From Torulaspora globosa (taxonomy: Eukaryota > Ascomycota > Saccharomycetes > Saccharomycetales > Saccharomycetaceae): a stretch of DNA of 64,000 bases. The position numbers and the translations under genes were made by a program. Within the stretch, counting starts at the first letter, position 1. Each line of letters opens with the position of its first letter. The notes under the pieces are model-generated. The model ran no database searches. It saw only the letters and a list, made by a program, of their open reading frames with translations, and was not told the origin of the DNA. The stretch lies in NCBI RefSeq assembly GCF_014133895.1, contig NC_050728.1, positions 868,001-932,000 on the forward strand. The letters are read 5' to 3'. Below, in pieces: positions 40,241 to 51,956 of this stretch.

Positions 40241-43200
40241 ATGGTTGCACAACAATACTCAAGTGCTCCGCTGCGGACTGTAAAGGAAGTCCAATTTGGA
40301 CTTTTCTCCCCTGAAGAAGTCAGAGCCATTAGTGTGGCCAAAATTAGATTTCCTGAGACTATGGATGAAACACAGACAAGAGCCAAAGTTGGCGGTCTAA
40401 ATGATCCGCGGCTGGGCTCTATCGATCGAAATCTGAAATGTCAAACTTGTCAGGAGGGCATGAATGAGTGTCCAGGTCATTTTGGCCACATTGATCTAGC
40501 CAAACCGGTGTTTCACATAGGTTTTATTTCAAAAATCAAAAAAGTTTGCGAGTGTGTCTGTATGCACTGTGGGAAATTATTGCTGGATGATCATAATGAG
40601 CAGATGAGACAAGCAGTGAAGATAAAAGATTCCAAGAAGAGATTTAATGCGATTTGGAGTCTCTGCAAGACCAAGATGGTTTGTGAGAGTGACGTCCCAT
40701 CAGAAGATGATCCTACGAAACTAATCTCAAGGGGTGGTTGCGGTAACGCTCAGCCAACAATCCGTAAAGATGGTTTGAAACTTGTGGGAAGTTGGAAGAA
40801 GGAAAAGATCAGTGGAGATGCGGAGGAGCCCGAGCAGAGAGTTTTGACCATGGAGGAAATTTTAAACATTTTCAAGCATATCACACCTGAGGATTCTTGT
40901 CGATTGGGATTTAACGAGGAATTTGCACGTCCCGAATGGATGATATTGACTGTTTTACCCGTCCCACCACCACCTGTTAGACCTTCTATTTCCTTTAACG
41001 AATCTCAGAGGGGTGAGGATGATTTAACGTTTAAACTAGCTGATATTCTGAAGGCGAATATAAGTTTGGAAACATTAGAACACAACGGTGCACCACATCA
41101 CGCAATTGAAGAAGCCGAGAGTTTGCTTCAATTTCACGTGGCGACTTATATGGACAACGATATTGCTGGTCAACCACAGGCGCTTCAGAAATCTGGGCGT
41201 CCCGTTAAGTCAATTCGTGCTCGTTTGAAAGGTAAGGAAGGTCGTATCAGAGGTAATTTGATGGGTAAACGTGTTGATTTCTCAGCTAGAACTGTTATTT
41301 CCGGTGATCCTAACCTGGAGTTGGATCAGGTCGGAGTTCCTAAGTCTATTGCTAAAACACTCACGTATCCCGAAGTTGTCACTCCATATAACATCGATCG
41401 TCTTACCTTTTTAGTCCGTAATGGGCCTAATGAACATCCCGGTGCGAAGTATGTCATCCGTGATAATGGAGACCGTATAGATCTACGATACAGTAAAAGA
41501 GCCGGTGATATCCAACTACAATACGGATGGAAAGTTGAAAGACACATTATGGATAATGATCCCGTGTTATTCAATCGTCAGCCATCTTTGCATAAAATGT
41601 CCATGATGGCTCACAGAGTGAAGGTAATGCCCTACTCAACATTCAGACTGAACCTGTCTGTCACATCACCTTATAATGCGGATTTCGATGGTGATGAAAT
41701 GAATTTACACGTTCCACAATCGGAAGAAACTAGGGCAGAATTATCACAGCTCTGCGCCGTTCCTTTGCAAATCGTTTCGCCACAATCTAACAAGCCTTGT
41801 ATGGGTATCGTACAGGACACGCTTTGTGGTATTCGTAAGTTAACTTTGAGGGACAATTTCATTGAGCTTGATCAAGTGTTAAATATGTTGTATTGGGTTC
41901 CAGATTGGGACGGTTTAATTCCAACACCTGCGATACTGAAGCCCAAGCCATTATGGACCGGTAAGCAGATTCTTTCCATCGCGATACCCAAGGGAATCCA
42001 CCTGCAGCGATTTGATGAGGGCACTACTCTCCTATCACCAAAGGATAATGGTATGCTTATCATTGATGGTAAGATTGTCTTTGGTGTCGTGGATAAGAAA
42101 ACGGTTGGTTCATCCAGTGGTGGGTTAATCCATGTTGTCACAAGAGAAAAAGGACCTCAAGTCTGCGCTAGACTCTTTGGAAACATCCAAAAAGTGGTCA
42201 ACTACTGGCTATTGCACAACGGGTTTTCCACAGGTATCGGAGACACAATCGCTGATGGGCAAACTATGAGGGAGATCACGGAAACTATAGCAGATGCTAA
42301 GAAGAAGGTCGAAGATGTAACAAAGGAAGCTCAAGCTAATTTATTAACCGCCAAGCATGGTATGACGCTTCGTGAATCTTTCGAAGATAGCGTGGTTAGA
42401 TTTTTGAATGAAGCAAGAGATAAGGCGGGACGTCTTGCTGAAGTTAACTTGAAGGATTTGAATAATGTCAAGCAAATGGTAAGTGCAGGATCCAAAGGTT
42501 CTTTCATCAATATAGCGCAAATGTCTGCATGTGTTGGGCAACAATCCGTTGAAGGTAAGCGTATTGCCTTTGGCTTCGTTGATCGTACACTACCGCATTT
42601 TTCCAAGGACGACTATTCGCCAGAATCGAAAGGTTTTGTAGAGAACTCTTATTTGAGGGGATTGACTCCTCAAGAGTTCTTCTTTCACGCTATGGGTGGT
42701 CGTGAAGGTTTGATCGATACAGCAGTGAAGACTGCTGAGACAGGGTATATCCAGCGTCGTTTGGTTAAGGCTTTGGAGGACATTATGGTGCATTACGACA
42801 GTACCACGAGGAACTCTTTGGGTAACGTCATACAGTTTATTTACGGTGAAGACGGTATGGATGCATCACATATTGAGAAGCAATCCGTTGACACAATTGG
42901 TGGATCAGACGCTGCATTCGAAAAACGGTACAGAATTGATCTCCTCAATGTGGAGAATTCACTTGATCCTCATCTTTTGGAATCTGGCTCTGAGATTGTG
43001 GGAGACCTCAAGCTTCAAGCGTTGCTAGACCAAGAGTACCGACAATTGATTGAGGATCGTCGCTTTTTGCGATCCGTTTTTGTTGATGGTGAGCCCAACT
43101 GGCCGTTACCTGTTAACATCAGACGTATTGTACAAAACGCGCAACAGACGTTTAGAATTGACCATACGAAACCGTCAGATTTGAGTATTCGGGACGTTAT

Positions 43201-45454
43201 ATTCGGAGTTAGAGCGCTAGAGGAGAAATTATTGGTTTTGCGTGGCAAAAGTAATATTATTCAACAGGCTCAAAAAGATGCCATATCTCTCTTCTGCTGC
43301 TTGTTACGGTCACGCTTAGCAACCCGTCGAATCATTCAAGAATATAGGTTAACCAAGCAAGCTTTCGAGTGGGTACTGAATAATATTGAAGTTCAATTTT
43401 TGCGCTCCATTGTTCATCCGGGAGAGATGGTCGGTGTTTTGGCAGCTCAATCTATCGGTGAGCCGGCAACACAAATGACACTGAACACCTTCCACTTTGC
43501 TGGTGTCGCTTCGAAGAAAGTTACTTCAGGTGTTCCACGTTTGAAAGAGATTCTGAATGTGGCTAAAAACATGAAAACGCCCTCCTTGACCGCTTACTTG
43601 GAACCCGATTATGCGGCGGATCAAGAAAAGGCCAAGTTTATTAGATCAGCTATTGAACATACCACTCTAAAGAGTGTCACGGTTGCGTCAGAAATCTATT
43701 ACGACCCTGATCCTCGTTCAACAGTGATCCCCGAAGATGAAGAAATCATTCAATTGCATTTCTCACTGTTGGATGACGAGACAGAAAAATCGTTGGATCA
43801 GCAGTCGCCTTGGTTATTACGTTTAGAGTTGGATCGTGCGGCAATGAACGATAAAGACTTGACGATGGGCCAAGTGGGTGAAAAAATCAAAGAAACCTTC
43901 AAAAATGACTTGTTTGTCATATGGTCGGAAGATAATGCGGAGAAACTTATTATTCGTTGTCGTGTTGTCCGTCCTAAATCGATGGATATCGAAACTGAAG
44001 CAGAGGAAGATCATATGTTGAAAAAAATTGAGAATACAATGCTTGAAAACATTACATTACGTGGTGTCGAAAACATCGAGCGTGTTGTCATGATGAAATA
44101 TGACCGAAAAGTCCCAAGCTCTGCCGGTGAGTATCAAAAAGTTCCTGAATGGGTTCTGGAAACCGATGGTGTTAACTTATCGGAGGTTATGACCGTGCCA
44201 GGAGTTGACTCAACGAGAATTTACACCAACTCATTCATCGATATCATGGAAGTTCTGGGCATCGAAGCGGGGCGTGCTGCTTTGTATAAGGAAGTCTACA
44301 ATGTTATTGCATCTGATGGTTCTTATGTCAATTACCGTCACATGGCATTACTGGTGGATGTGATGACTACGCAGGGTGGACTGACATCAGTGACGCGTCA
44401 TGGGTTCAATAGGTCGTCGACTGGTGCTTTAATGAGATGTTCTTTCGAAGAAACTGTCGAGATCTTATTCGAAGCAGGTGCCTGTGCCGAAATGGATGAT
44501 TGCCGTGGTGTCTCTGAAAACGTCATTCTCGGTCAGATGGCCCCAATTGGTACTGGTGCCTTTGACGTGATGATCGATGAAGAATCTCTTGTAAAATACA
44601 TGCCGGAGCAAAAGATTACCGAACTCGAGGATGGCCAAGACGGCGGCGCAACTCCTTACAGTAATGAAAGTGGTCTTGTTAATGCTGAAATCGACGTCAA
44701 GGATGAGCTTATGTTTTCACCACTGGTTGATTCCGGTGCGTCCGATGCCATGGCTGGTGGGTTTACTGCTTATGGAGGTGCAGATTACGGGACTGGGTTC
44801 GGCGAAGCACCAAGCTCTCCGGGCTTCGGTGGAGTTTCATCTCCAGGCTTCTCGCCATCATCTCCAACGTACTCTCCAACTTCGCCTTCCTATTCTCCAA
44901 CATCACCATCATATTCACCAACGTCACCAAGCTATAGCCCAACGTCACCATCATATTCACCAACATCACCAAGCTATAGCCCAACGTCACCATCATATTC
45001 ACCAACATCACCAAGCTATAGCCCTACCTCTCCAAGCTACAGTCCAACGTCTCCAAGCTACAGTCCAACATCTCCAAGCTACAGTCCAACATCTCCAAGC
45101 TACAGTCCAACATCGCCAAGCTATAGTCCAACGTCGCCAAGCTACAGTCCAACGTCGCCAAGCTACAGTCCAACGTCTCCAAGCTACAGTCCAACGTCGC
45201 CAACCTATAGCCCAACATCTCCAAGCTATAGTCCGACGTCACCAAGCTATAGTCCAACATCACCGAGCTACAGTCCAACATCACCGAGCTACAGTCCAAC
45301 GTCTCCAAGCTATAGTCCAACGTCACCAAGTTATTCTCCTACTTCTCCTAACTATAGTCCTACCTCACCCAGCTATAGTCCCGGTTCTCCTTCCTATTCT
45401 CCAAATACTAGCGAAAACCAGGATAGTAAAAGTCATGAGGACGCCAAAAAATAA
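40241..45454 (+). CDS. RPO21: RNA polymerase II largest subunit Rpb1
   Basis: 1737 residues (S. cerevisiae 1733). Clamp zinc motifs [17 protein letters not shown] and CVCMHCGK are near the N-terminus. The catalytic [10 protein letters not shown] motif places Asp481, Asp483 and Asp485 at the same numbers as in S. cerevisiae. The trigger-loop block [13 protein letters not shown] and the bridge helix are intact. The C-terminal domain starts with FSPSSPT and has 25 Tyr-first heptads (44870-45394), almost all YSPTSPS, with single T and N changes at position 7 and one G at position 4, then a YSPNTSE tail. Codon use is less optimal than in ribosomal genes. Tail-to-tail with BPL1, 144 bp apart. Matches YDL140C. 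Confidence 0.99.
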   Translation: MVAQQYSSAPLRTVKEVQFGLFSPEEVRAISVAKIRFPETMDETQTRAKVGGLNDPRLGSIDRNLKCQTCQEGMNECPGHFGHIDLAKPVFHIGFISKIKKVCECVCMHCGKLLLDDHNEQMRQAVKIKDSKKRFNAIWSLCKTKMVCESDVPSEDDPTKLISRGGCGNAQPTIRKDGLKLVGSWKKEKISGDAEEPEQRVLTMEEILNIFKHITPEDSCRLGFNEEFARPEWMILTVLPVPPPPVRPSISFNESQRGEDDLTFKLADILKANISLETLEHNGAPHHAIEEAESLLQFHVATYMDNDIAGQPQALQKSGRPVKSIRARLKGKEGRIRGNLMGKRVDFSARTVISGDPNLELDQVGVPKSIAKTLTYPEVVTPYNIDRLTFLVRNGPNEHPGAKYVIRDNGDRIDLRYSKRAGDIQLQYGWKVERHIMDNDPVLFNRQPSLHKMSMMAHRVKVMPYSTFRLNLSVTSPYNADFDGDEMNLHVPQSEETRAELSQLCAVPLQIVSPQSNKPCMGIVQDTLCGIRKLTLRDNFIELDQVLNMLYWVPDWDGLIPTPAILKPKPLWTGKQILSIAIPKGIHLQRFDEGTTLLSPKDNGMLIIDGKIVFGVVDKKTVGSSSGGLIHVVTREKGPQVCARLFGNIQKVVNYWLLHNGFSTGIGDTIADGQTMREITETIADAKKKVEDVTKEAQANLLTAKHGMTLRESFEDSVVRFLNEARDKAGRLAEVNLKDLNNVKQMVSAGSKGSFINIAQMSACVGQQSVEGKRIAFGFVDRTLPHFSKDDYSPESKGFVENSYLRGLTPQEFFFHAMGGREGLIDTAVKTAETGYIQRRLVKALEDIMVHYDSTTRNSLGNVIQFIYGEDGMDASHIEKQSVDTIGGSDAAFEKRYRIDLLNVENSLDPHLLESGSEIVGDLKLQALLDQEYRQLIEDRRFLRSVFVDGEPNWPLPVNIRRIVQNAQQTFRIDHTKPSDLSIRDVIFGVRALEEKLLVLRGKSNIIQQAQKDAISLFCCLLRSRLATRRIIQEYRLTKQAFEWVLNNIEVQFLRSIVHPGEMVGVLAAQSIGEPATQMTLNTFHFAGVASKKVTSGVPRLKEILNVAKNMKTPSLTAYLEPDYAADQEKAKFIRSAIEHTTLKSVTVASEIYYDPDPRSTVIPEDEEIIQLHFSLLDDETEKSLDQQSPWLLRLELDRAAMNDKDLTMGQVGEKIKETFKNDLFVIWSEDNAEKLIIRCRVVRPKSMDIETEAEEDHMLKKIENTMLENITLRGVENIERVVMMKYDRKVPSSAGEYQKVPEWVLETDGVNLSEVMTVPGVDSTRIYTNSFIDIMEVLGIEAGRAALYKEVYNVIASDGSYVNYRHMALLVDVMTTQGGLTSVTRHGFNRSSTGALMRCSFEETVEILFEAGACAEMDDCRGVSENVILGQMAPIGTGAFDVMIDEESLVKYMPEQKITELEDGQDGGATPYSNESGLVNAEIDVKDELMFSPLVDSGASDAMAGGFTAYGGADYGTGFGEAPSSPGFGGVSSPGFSPSSPTYSPTSPSYSPTSPSYSPTSPSYSPTSPSYSPTSPSYSPTSPSYSPTSPSYSPTSPSYSPTSPSYSPTSPSYSPTSPSYSPTSPSYSPTSPSYSPTSPSYSPTSPSYSPTSPTYSPTSPSYSPTSPSYSPTSPSYSPTSPSYSPTSPSYSPTSPSYSPTSPNYSPTSPSYSPGSPSYSPNTSENQDSKSHEDAKK
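44849..45414 (+). repeat. RPO21: RNA polymerase II CTD heptad repeat array
   Basis: An array of 21-bp units coding FSPSSPT, then 25 Tyr-first heptads, then a degenerate YSPNTSE. Many units are also nearly identical in DNA (TCA/TCG/TCT CCA AGC TAT AGT CCA), and a 42-bp higher-order pattern alternates TCATATTCACC and AGCTATAGCCC codings near 44890-45010. Such repeats expand and contract by slippage, so the unit count may vary between strains. Confidence 0.95.
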
Positions 45455-45598
45455 TGAAAATATGATATCCATGAACATAGCCGCGCTTGATCACCTGTAC
45501 TATAAACTGACGCATTTAGTGTTACTAGATACTTAAACTATGCAAAGATAGCCTCGATATTATACATAGATTATCAAGTTAACAGCTAATCATGTAGT

Positions 45599-47680
45599 TC
45601 AAGCGGCCTTCTTGGAGATCAACCCTTTGAAAATATCGAACGAGTTCCCATCGGGCTGCAGATGGTATATCGATCCTGTGAACTGTGTATTACTTCCTGA
45701 AACCAGTTCTTTGGCCACTAGTAAACCGTAATCTTCAGTTATGCCGGTGATCATTGCCCTGGCATTATGATGGTCCATTAGTGTTACGATTTGGTTACTA
45801 TGCAGCCATAAACGATAATAATCAGGTAGAATAGAAGACGCTCCGTAATCAATAAACTTACGAAGATATGCTTCGAGATGATTCATGTACAACGCTTGCA
45901 GCTTCTCGATTTGAATTGGTTCCAAGTTATCTAGACGTGCAGCCTCACGCTCTTCATTCAATAAGTTGATCCAAGTATTCAACGAGGTTGTTGGCCCATC
46001 ATGACTCACGTTCAACCCACAGCCGAGAAGCAGCGTGTAGCTGTCATTAATGAAGTTCGAATTGACCAAAAGTCCGGCTATTTTCATGTAGGCTGGCTCA
46101 ATATCAGATACCGATATGACTTGCAATTGAGATCCTTGGCCCATTCTCTTTCCAAGTATTGATAATTTAGAACTTTGATAATATTTGGGGTTCAAAGCAT
46201 AGAGATCGTTTGGCCATTTGATTCTAACAGGCAAGTCCTCATAGCCCGGTCCATAACTGGTGATAGCTTGACAGTAAGCCAACATTGAAAGATATTGGAC
46301 GAAAACAATAGAAACCGGCTTATTAGTCTTCGGTGAACGCAGTGGGAGCGTAATGACGGCGGTTGAAGCAGACACACCTTTCGGATTTATCCACACATTT
46401 CCTCCTCTTCCGCGACCAGAAACTTGAATCGTTCCTACATGCAGCATAGAGTTTTTTGGTATACAAGACAGAATAATCTTGTTTTCGTTCAACAACGAGC
46501 TGGTGGAAGTCACAACTTCTCCATACATTAACAGACTTCCGATATTGTTAGTTGGGCTCAGATATTTGAAATACTTGTCCACGTCAAAATTGGAAGTAAG
46601 AGCTAAGCTAGGAGTCGTTTCGCCCTCTGCTGGAAAGATAACTGCTTTTGCAACTTCATCCGGTTCCTCGTGCAACAGAGAAGCTGCAGCATCATCGTAT
46701 GAGGAAGATAATCCATCATAGAAATGGAAGATATCGCTGCCGCCATCGATTTCAACGTAGCGATCGGTTTTCCTTAAACCTGAAGCGTTCATGATATTAT
46801 TTCGAAACTCGCTCACAGTATCCTGTTTACCCTCTGAGGATGCCACTAGCAGTGGTGTCAAGTTTGGCGCTCTAACATTCGAAAAGTCGTTATTGCAGTT
46901 AAGTCCAGCTTTCGTGAAGATCATTTTGAGAAAGCTCAATCTTTTAGCTTCGTTTTCCTTCAGCACGTTGACCACCTTCGAGAGAAAGTGTACATCATCA
47001 GTTCTCTCCAGCAAGCGAGGAATGAACTCAGGATGTGGTCCAGTGAGAAGCGCTTTCCCTTTCCCAACTGAACACAAAACTACAGCCGCCGGCCCTGCCT
47101 CAGCAGTCTTGGAGGAAGAGTCATAATATGCAACATCTGGAGTTTCTTTGTACCGTGCAAGGACTTCAGTATTGTTGAACTCATCCGCATCGACAAAAAG
47201 TGGTCCACCATTAAAGTATGTTGCGAACTCGGTCCCATCAGGCAGAATCAACGGACACGGTCTTGCCCCTTCCTCGCTATTATACCTGAATCCATCGAAT
47301 GCTGGACCACGAGAAATCCCTGGGAATAATTTTAAATCTCTATTGCCTGTGACTTCCATCGCTGGATCGCCCTGAGCAAACTCAACCCGGCTAGTGCCAA
47401 AGTAACCACCAGCACAAAAACCTATGAACAAACCACCCTGCCTCTCGACAAAGTCCCTGATCTTAGGTATCACCATCCTGCATTCTTTTACATAGGGAAG
47501 ATCAGCTCCACCGGGAAACACAATTGCCGATGCCTTCGACATCCAGGGCTCCGTTTGCAGCGCCTTAGACGATATGGTACTGACAGCATAATACGGTTCC
47601 AGAAAGTGTCTTAAAGTCTGGGTAGTATGTTTCACAGAGCCTGGTGTGGTTCCAGGACCATTGTACACCAGGACGTTCAT
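45599..47680 (-). CDS. BPL1: Biotin-protein ligase
   Basis: 693 residues (S. cerevisiae 690). The start [17 protein letters not shown] matches the known N-terminus; the frame runs 47 codons further up from a TTG. The N-terminal half is a class I glutamine-amidotransferase-like domain ([26 protein letters not shown] with the Cys). The C-terminal ligase holds the biotinyl-AMP loop [14 protein letters not shown] at about 422-435, [10 protein letters not shown] and [12 protein letters not shown]. It biotinylates acetyl-CoA carboxylase, pyruvate carboxylase and Arc1 in the cytosol. Divergent from CRD1, as YDL141W/YDL142C. Confidence 0.96.
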   Translation of the reverse strand: MNVLVYNGPGTTPGSVKHTTQTLRHFLEPYYAVSTISSKALQTEPWMSKASAIVFPGGADLPYVKECRMVIPKIRDFVERQGGLFIGFCAGGYFGTSRVEFAQGDPAMEVTGNRDLKLFPGISRGPAFDGFRYNSEEGARPCPLILPDGTEFATYFNGGPLFVDADEFNNTEVLARYKETPDVAYYDSSSKTAEAGPAAVVLCSVGKGKALLTGPHPEFIPRLLERTDDVHFLSKVVNVLKENEAKRLSFLKMIFTKAGLNCNNDFSNVRAPNLTPLLVASSEGKQDTVSEFRNNIMNASGLRKTDRYVEIDGGSDIFHFYDGLSSSYDDAAASLLHEEPDEVAKAVIFPAEGETTPSLALTSNFDVDKYFKYLSPTNNIGSLLMYGEVVTSTSSLLNENKIILSCIPKNSMLHVGTIQVSGRGRGGNVWINPKGVSASTAVITLPLRSPKTNKPVSIVFVQYLSMLAYCQAITSYGPGYEDLPVRIKWPNDLYALNPKYYQSSKLSILGKRMGQGSQLQVISVSDIEPAYMKIAGLLVNSNFINDSYTLLLGCGLNVSHDGPTTSLNTWINLLNEEREAARLDNLEPIQIEKLQALYMNHLEAYLRKFIDYGASSILPDYYRLWLHSNQIVTLMDHHNARAMITGITEDYGLLVAKELVSGSNTQFTGSIYHLQPDGNSFDIFKGLISKKAA

Positions 47681-48097
47681 TCTTCTTAGAAAAGTCCCAG
47701 ATCTCCCAAATTTCAACGAATTGAGGGTCAATTGCAAAGGAAACCTCTTGTTAAATACCAACGTACTTGTAACAGTTCCTGTAAGACACAATAATGGACT
47801 TTTCCAACAGGGTTTTTTCAACAGCAGCGTTCCTTCGGATCAGATCCAGCGAATGCTTGCGACGCAACTTGGTGAGTCAACAGAAAACGTCTGTGAGTCA
47901 GCGACGGAAGATTACTCGGCACCACTTGAGAACCAGCAATCACGGCTGATCAAGTAGCAGCAGTTTCCATCTGCCTTCCTTTATAAGGCTTAAGAGTGAA
48001 GGAATATGTATGCCTCTGAAAAAGTGTGAACGCTTCGATGACAGACTTTGCTGAAGCCAGACTATTTAAAGAGACCATTGATCAAATTTAGGCCTTT
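47681..48097. promoter_or_regulatory. BPL1 / CRD1 divergent promoter with two Gcn4 cores
   Basis: 417 bp between divergent starts. TGAGTCA occurs twice, at 47873-47879 and 47894-47900, exactly 21 bp apart. Both are perfect Gcn4/AP-1 cores on the same strand. A plus-strand frame across this region (47646-47957) overlaps BPL1 antisense and is not called. Confidence 0.45.
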
Positions 48098-48898
48098 ATG
48101 CTGATTCTACATCCCAGGAATTTTGCACCTTTGAGACCTATCCAACTGCTTAGGGTACGTGGCAGGATAGTTGCCAGTCGGCTGTCATATCGAGGTTCAG
48201 TGAGAGGTACGTCAAACAATGCTGAAGAGAAGGCTTTAAACACATCTGTATTCACAGTTCCAAACGTTCTCACGATGACAAGGATAGCATGTACTCCGTT
48301 TATTGGACATTACATTTGGACGAATAACCTGACACCGGCACTGGGACTGTTTGCGTATTCATGCTTGACAGACTTCCTGGATGGCCATATAGCGAGAAAG
48401 TACAAATTGAAGTCCGTTGCAGGCACGATATTGGATCCCATCGCGGATAAGCTGCTGATGATTGTCACTACGATATCTTTGGCAGTTCCACCGGGACCGC
48501 AATTGATCCCGTTGCCGATCGCGGGACTCATACTGGGCAGAGATGTGTTATTGGGATTGAGTGCTCTATATTTCCGTTATGCATCGATGAGACAGAAATA
48601 TAGGAAGATCTCTTGGGCTTCCTACTGGGATTTTTTTCACTACCCAAGCGCTGAAGTTAAGCCAACATTGATATCCAAGTATAACACTTTGTTCCAAATG
48701 GTATATCTAGGGCTTGGTGTTTTGGTTCTGATCCTGAAGAACAGAGAGGAGGAAGAGGAGCGAGGAAATGAAGCTGTCAGTTCGAAGTCGCTGGCGGAAT
48801 GCTTCGAATGGATGGGCTACTTAGTGGCCATCACGACAATCTTCAGCGGTGGCTCGTATGTCTTCAGCAGAGATGCTGTGAAATTTCTCAAGAAATAA
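48098..48898 (+). CDS. CRD1: Cardiolipin synthase
   Basis: 266 residues (S. cerevisiae 283). The N-terminal 45 residues are rich in Arg and free of acidic residues until EEK, a mitochondrial presequence (MLILHPRNFAPLRPIQLLRVRG begins it; only its first part is cited). The CDP-alcohol phosphotransferase motif is D-G-x2-A-R-x8-G-x3-D-x3-D: FLDGHIARKYKLKSVAG then TILDPIADK. Several membrane helices follow. It joins CDP-diacylglycerol and phosphatidylglycerol to form cardiolipin in the mitochondrial inner membrane. Convergent with CCT4. Matches YDL142C. Confidence 0.96.
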   Translation: MLILHPRNFAPLRPIQLLRVRGRIVASRLSYRGSVRGTSNNAEEKALNTSVFTVPNVLTMTRIACTPFIGHYIWTNNLTPALGLFAYSCLTDFLDGHIARKYKLKSVAGTILDPIADKLLMIVTTISLAVPPGPQLIPLPIAGLILGRDVLLGLSALYFRYASMRQKYRKISWASYWDFFHYPSAEVKPTLISKYNTLFQMVYLGLGVLVLILKNREEEEERGNEAVSSKSLAECFEWMGYLVAITTIFSGGSYVFSRDAVKFLKK

Positions 48899-49012
48899 AC
48901 GGAGCTTCGTGTACACATTACAAAGGACTCGTACTTATGCATTTATTATTACGTTGATATTCACTGGTAGCCTTGACCATTGTTAAATCTATTGAGTTGT
49001 ATTCGGGCTTAA

Positions 49013-50599
49013 TTAACGACTGAAGCATATATCATCAATACGTAGTATCGATTTGACACATTCAGATGCAAGGGTTATAGCGCTGGTGCTAACCAGCACC
49101 GGCTGTAGAATATGTTCATCGTATGTGTTTGCGGTACCGGAGCGCCTCACCGATATTCCCTCATTTAGCTCTCCTCCCTCATGTCTGGAGCGTAGCTCAG
49201 TGACCACTTTTATGCTGTTGAGACCAGCATTCTCAGCTAAAGTGGTGGGAATAACTTCTAAGGCTTGGGCGAACTCCTGCCAGATAAAGGCCTCAACGCC
49301 TTCCATGGAACGCGATTCCTTAGTCAATCTACGGGAAATTTCTATTTCTGGGGCACCACCACCAGCAATCAATCCTCTCTGCTTAACTAAACAGCGAATG
49401 ACACAAAGCGCATCGTGTAATGAACGCTCAGTTTCGTCTAGAATCATTTGATTTGCACCACGAATGATAACGGAGACGGTGGGCTTAGCCTTGTCATTCT
49501 TGACACCAGTTAGTTGAACAATCTTAGAACCGTCGCTCTCGATTTCCTCAACTAGGTCAGCGGAACCTAGCCTGTCCTCTGTAAATAGTTCAATGTCTGA
49601 GATTGGCTTGCAACCCAAACTCTTGGACAAGAATTCTACTTCCTCCCTTTCGATATCCTTAATGACCATGATGTTCAGTTTAGACAAAAAGTGAAGGGCT
49701 AACTCGTTCACGGCGTCTCTAAGGATGGATTTTTGAATCAACAAAACGTTACATTTGCTCTTTTTTATCTTCTTACAGATGTTCAACAGGTACGCTCTTT
49801 CTTCCTTCAAAATCTTATCCATCTGTCTGTAATCGCTAACAACAATGTTATTTTCAGTGTCTGGCTTCGGTGGAGAGATCTGGAACTGAATGAGCCCTAC
49901 CCTTGCCTTTTCCATCCTAATCGGTCCTCCTGCGGTCTTGACCACGTTCTGCGTCAACACGACACCATCAACCATCGCTGTGTCTGCAATGGTACCGCCA
50001 ACCTTTTTAATCAAACGGATATCAGTTAGGTCCACCGTTTTCGACGCTTCACTGGAGATACTCAACACTGCGTCTACAGCCAGCGGAGCCAAAAAACTGG
50101 AAAAATGAGAAACAATCTTCGAGCTGAGAGACGTCGAGGCCGCTCTCACTAAATCATCCTTATCCTTGAGTGAAACCTTGTGTGACATCTCCAGAAGAAT
50201 GTCCACCGACCTCTTTGCAGCCCTCTGGAACGACTCTGCAATTATCGTTGGATGAATGCCCTTATTCAGTAATCTTTCAGCCGCTCCAAGAAGAGCTCCT
50301 GTTAAAATAACCACCGAAGTGGTACCGTCACCAGCCTCGGCGTCTTGCGCAGCTGATACTTCCACAAGCATCTTAGCCACAGGATGTAAAATCGCCATTT
50401 GTTTCAAAATAGTGTGACCATCATTGGAAATAATAACTTCACCACGAGAAGTCTTGATCATTTTATCCATACCTTTAGGACCTAAAGAGGTACGAATGGC
50501 ATCAGCAACAGCGCGAGCAGCAATGATGTTGGCCTTGCGAACCTCCTGGGGCTTTTCCCTCGTTTGAAACGTGGCATTGGAAGAAACCTTAGCAGCCAT
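49013..50599 (-). CDS. CCT4: Cytosolic chaperonin subunit delta
   Basis: 528 residues, identical in length to S. cerevisiae Cct4. The start is ATG 50599 (MAAKVSSNATF); the frame runs nine codons further. Nucleotide motifs: RTSLGPKGMDKMI, SNDGHTIL, AGDGTTSVVILTG; the C-terminal GGGAPEIEISRRL block and the end ILRIDDICFSR are typical. One of eight different subunits of the TRiC/CCT ring that folds actin and tubulins, including the gamma-tubulin encoded at 61781 in this window. Divergent from CDC123 with 230 bp between starts. Matches YDL143W/C position. Confidence 0.98.
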   Translation of the reverse strand: MAAKVSSNATFQTREKPQEVRKANIIAARAVADAIRTSLGPKGMDKMIKTSRGEVIISNDGHTILKQMAILHPVAKMLVEVSAAQDAEAGDGTTSVVILTGALLGAAERLLNKGIHPTIIAESFQRAAKRSVDILLEMSHKVSLKDKDDLVRAASTSLSSKIVSHFSSFLAPLAVDAVLSISSEASKTVDLTDIRLIKKVGGTIADTAMVDGVVLTQNVVKTAGGPIRMEKARVGLIQFQISPPKPDTENNIVVSDYRQMDKILKEERAYLLNICKKIKKSKCNVLLIQKSILRDAVNELALHFLSKLNIMVIKDIEREEVEFLSKSLGCKPISDIELFTEDRLGSADLVEEIESDGSKIVQLTGVKNDKAKPTVSVIIRGANQMILDETERSLHDALCVIRCLVKQRGLIAGGGAPEIEISRRLTKESRSMEGVEAFIWQEFAQALEVIPTTLAENAGLNSIKVVTELRSRHEGGELNEGISVRRSGTANTYDEHILQPVLVSTSAITLASECVKSILRIDDICFSR

Positions 50600-50829
50600 A
50601 TCACCTAGCAAGCCAATTAAAGCCAATTGATCTCTTTGCTTCCTAGATAATGCCTCCGGATGTCGTTGAATATCTGTTGTTGATCTTTAAATTGGTGGCG
50701 AACTGAAAAAATCCTAACCTTAGAGCCGATGAGATCGTTAAAAACGATTCCGAGAGATGGGTCTTTAAGAAGCTTCAAATTAAGCTAGGTTCTAGCAGTT
50801 TATAGCTTCACTTGGGGTAGTAGCTAGTC

Positions 50830-51912
50830 ATGGATGGATCCTATACTGCGTTGGAACCTCTGCCTGTTAGTAGACGACATGTGGAGAATTGCCGTTATTC
50901 CAATTGGTATCATTTGTTTCCGGGTCATGTACCGCTGTCTAGGGTAATCAAACCGCTTCCGGCAGAGTTTGTTCGTTATTTGGAGCAGGATGGGATAAGG
51001 CTACCAGATCCTGAGCAAGTCAAGTCTTTTTATACACAGGGAGTTGTAGGAGATGAGGAAAACGAATACAGTGACTGGAGCGAAAATGAGGAAGACGAAT
51101 CCTCGAGTGAAAAAGCAGAAACTATGGACCCTCTCAAAGACTTTCCGGAGCTACATGAGACGATAGGTTCAATAATACGGGAGCTGGGCGCGGTAGCGCC
51201 CAAACTCAATTGGTCTGCTCCGCGAGATGCGACTTGGATTCTACCCAACAACACGATGAAATGCTCGGAGATTAATGAGCTGTATCTTTTGCTGAATGCC
51301 TCTAACTACATATCTTTTGATCTGCAACATGGCTTTGATGAATGTGCCGATGAGGGCGACGACAGCGAGGGTGCGGAGTTCGAGCTGGTCTTAAGACAGT
51401 GGTTCGACATCAATCCAGCGTTGGAGTTTCGAGTTTTCGTGAAAGACGGGCGCCTACTAGGGGTTTCGCAGCGCGATTTAAACTACTACAGCTTTCTGGA
51501 ACCACTGGTTGAGGATTTTAAAGACGTAATCGATGAATTCGTCAGCGATGTGTTTTTAACAAAGTTTACTGAGAAAGCATGCGTACTCGACGTGTACATC
51601 CCCCGACCTTTCAACAAATTATATCTGATTGATATCAATCCTTTCTCGAGAACTACTGATTCGCTTTTGTTTTCATGGAACGAGCTGCTTTCTGAAGATA
51701 CAGATGGAGAATGTGACTATGAACTAAGAATAGTCAGTGAAAATAATGTAGGTCGATTTGCATCGAAGGAACACTCCGAGAATCAAGTCCCTAAGGATAT
51801 TGTCGATGCTTCGCTGGACCCTGAATCGATTAGAGAGCTTACTGAAAAGTGGCGTGACCTGTTGCGTCACCAAGAAGCGGAAGACTCCGATGGAAGTGAG
51901 AAACTCGATTAA
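50830..51912 (+). CDS. CDC123: eIF2 assembly factor Cdc123
   Basis: 360 residues, identical in length to S. cerevisiae. ATP-grasp-like D123 family: NCRYSNWYHLFPGHVP at the start, SAPRDATWILPNNTMKC, LRQWFDINPALEFRVFVKDG, LGVSQRDLNYYSFL and VYIPRPFNKLYLIDINPFS with metal-binding Asp and Asn. It binds eIF2 gamma and promotes formation of the eIF2 trimer, so it is needed for translation initiation and cell-cycle entry. Two acidic tracts are at about 77-100 and at the end. It is convergent with the FRE1 gene, with 44 bp between the stops. Matches YLR215C. Confidence 0.97.
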   Translation: MDGSYTALEPLPVSRRHVENCRYSNWYHLFPGHVPLSRVIKPLPAEFVRYLEQDGIRLPDPEQVKSFYTQGVVGDEENEYSDWSENEEDESSSEKAETMDPLKDFPELHETIGSIIRELGAVAPKLNWSAPRDATWILPNNTMKCSEINELYLLLNASNYISFDLQHGFDECADEGDDSEGAEFELVLRQWFDINPALEFRVFVKDGRLLGVSQRDLNYYSFLEPLVEDFKDVIDEFVSDVFLTKFTEKACVLDVYIPRPFNKLYLIDINPFSRTTDSLLFSWNELLSEDTDGECDYELRIVSENNVGRFASKEHSENQVPKDIVDASLDPESIRELTEKWRDLLRHQEAEDSDGSEKLD

Positions 51913-51956
51913 ATGTATTAATTATCTTTTGATATTTACAGAATGGCCGGGAGCTA

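Noticed and set aside
44763..45329. Repeat-rich minus-strand frames under the CTD
   Set aside because: A 21-bp repeat keeps all frames open; they mirror the heptads and have no start context.
47681..47821. 47-codon N-terminal extension of BPL1
   Set aside because: It begins at TTG; the conserved Bpl1 start [10 protein letters not shown] is at 47680.
47646..47957. Plus-strand frame antisense to BPL1 and its promoter
   Set aside because: It overlaps the conserved BPL1 start and has no homology that I recognise.
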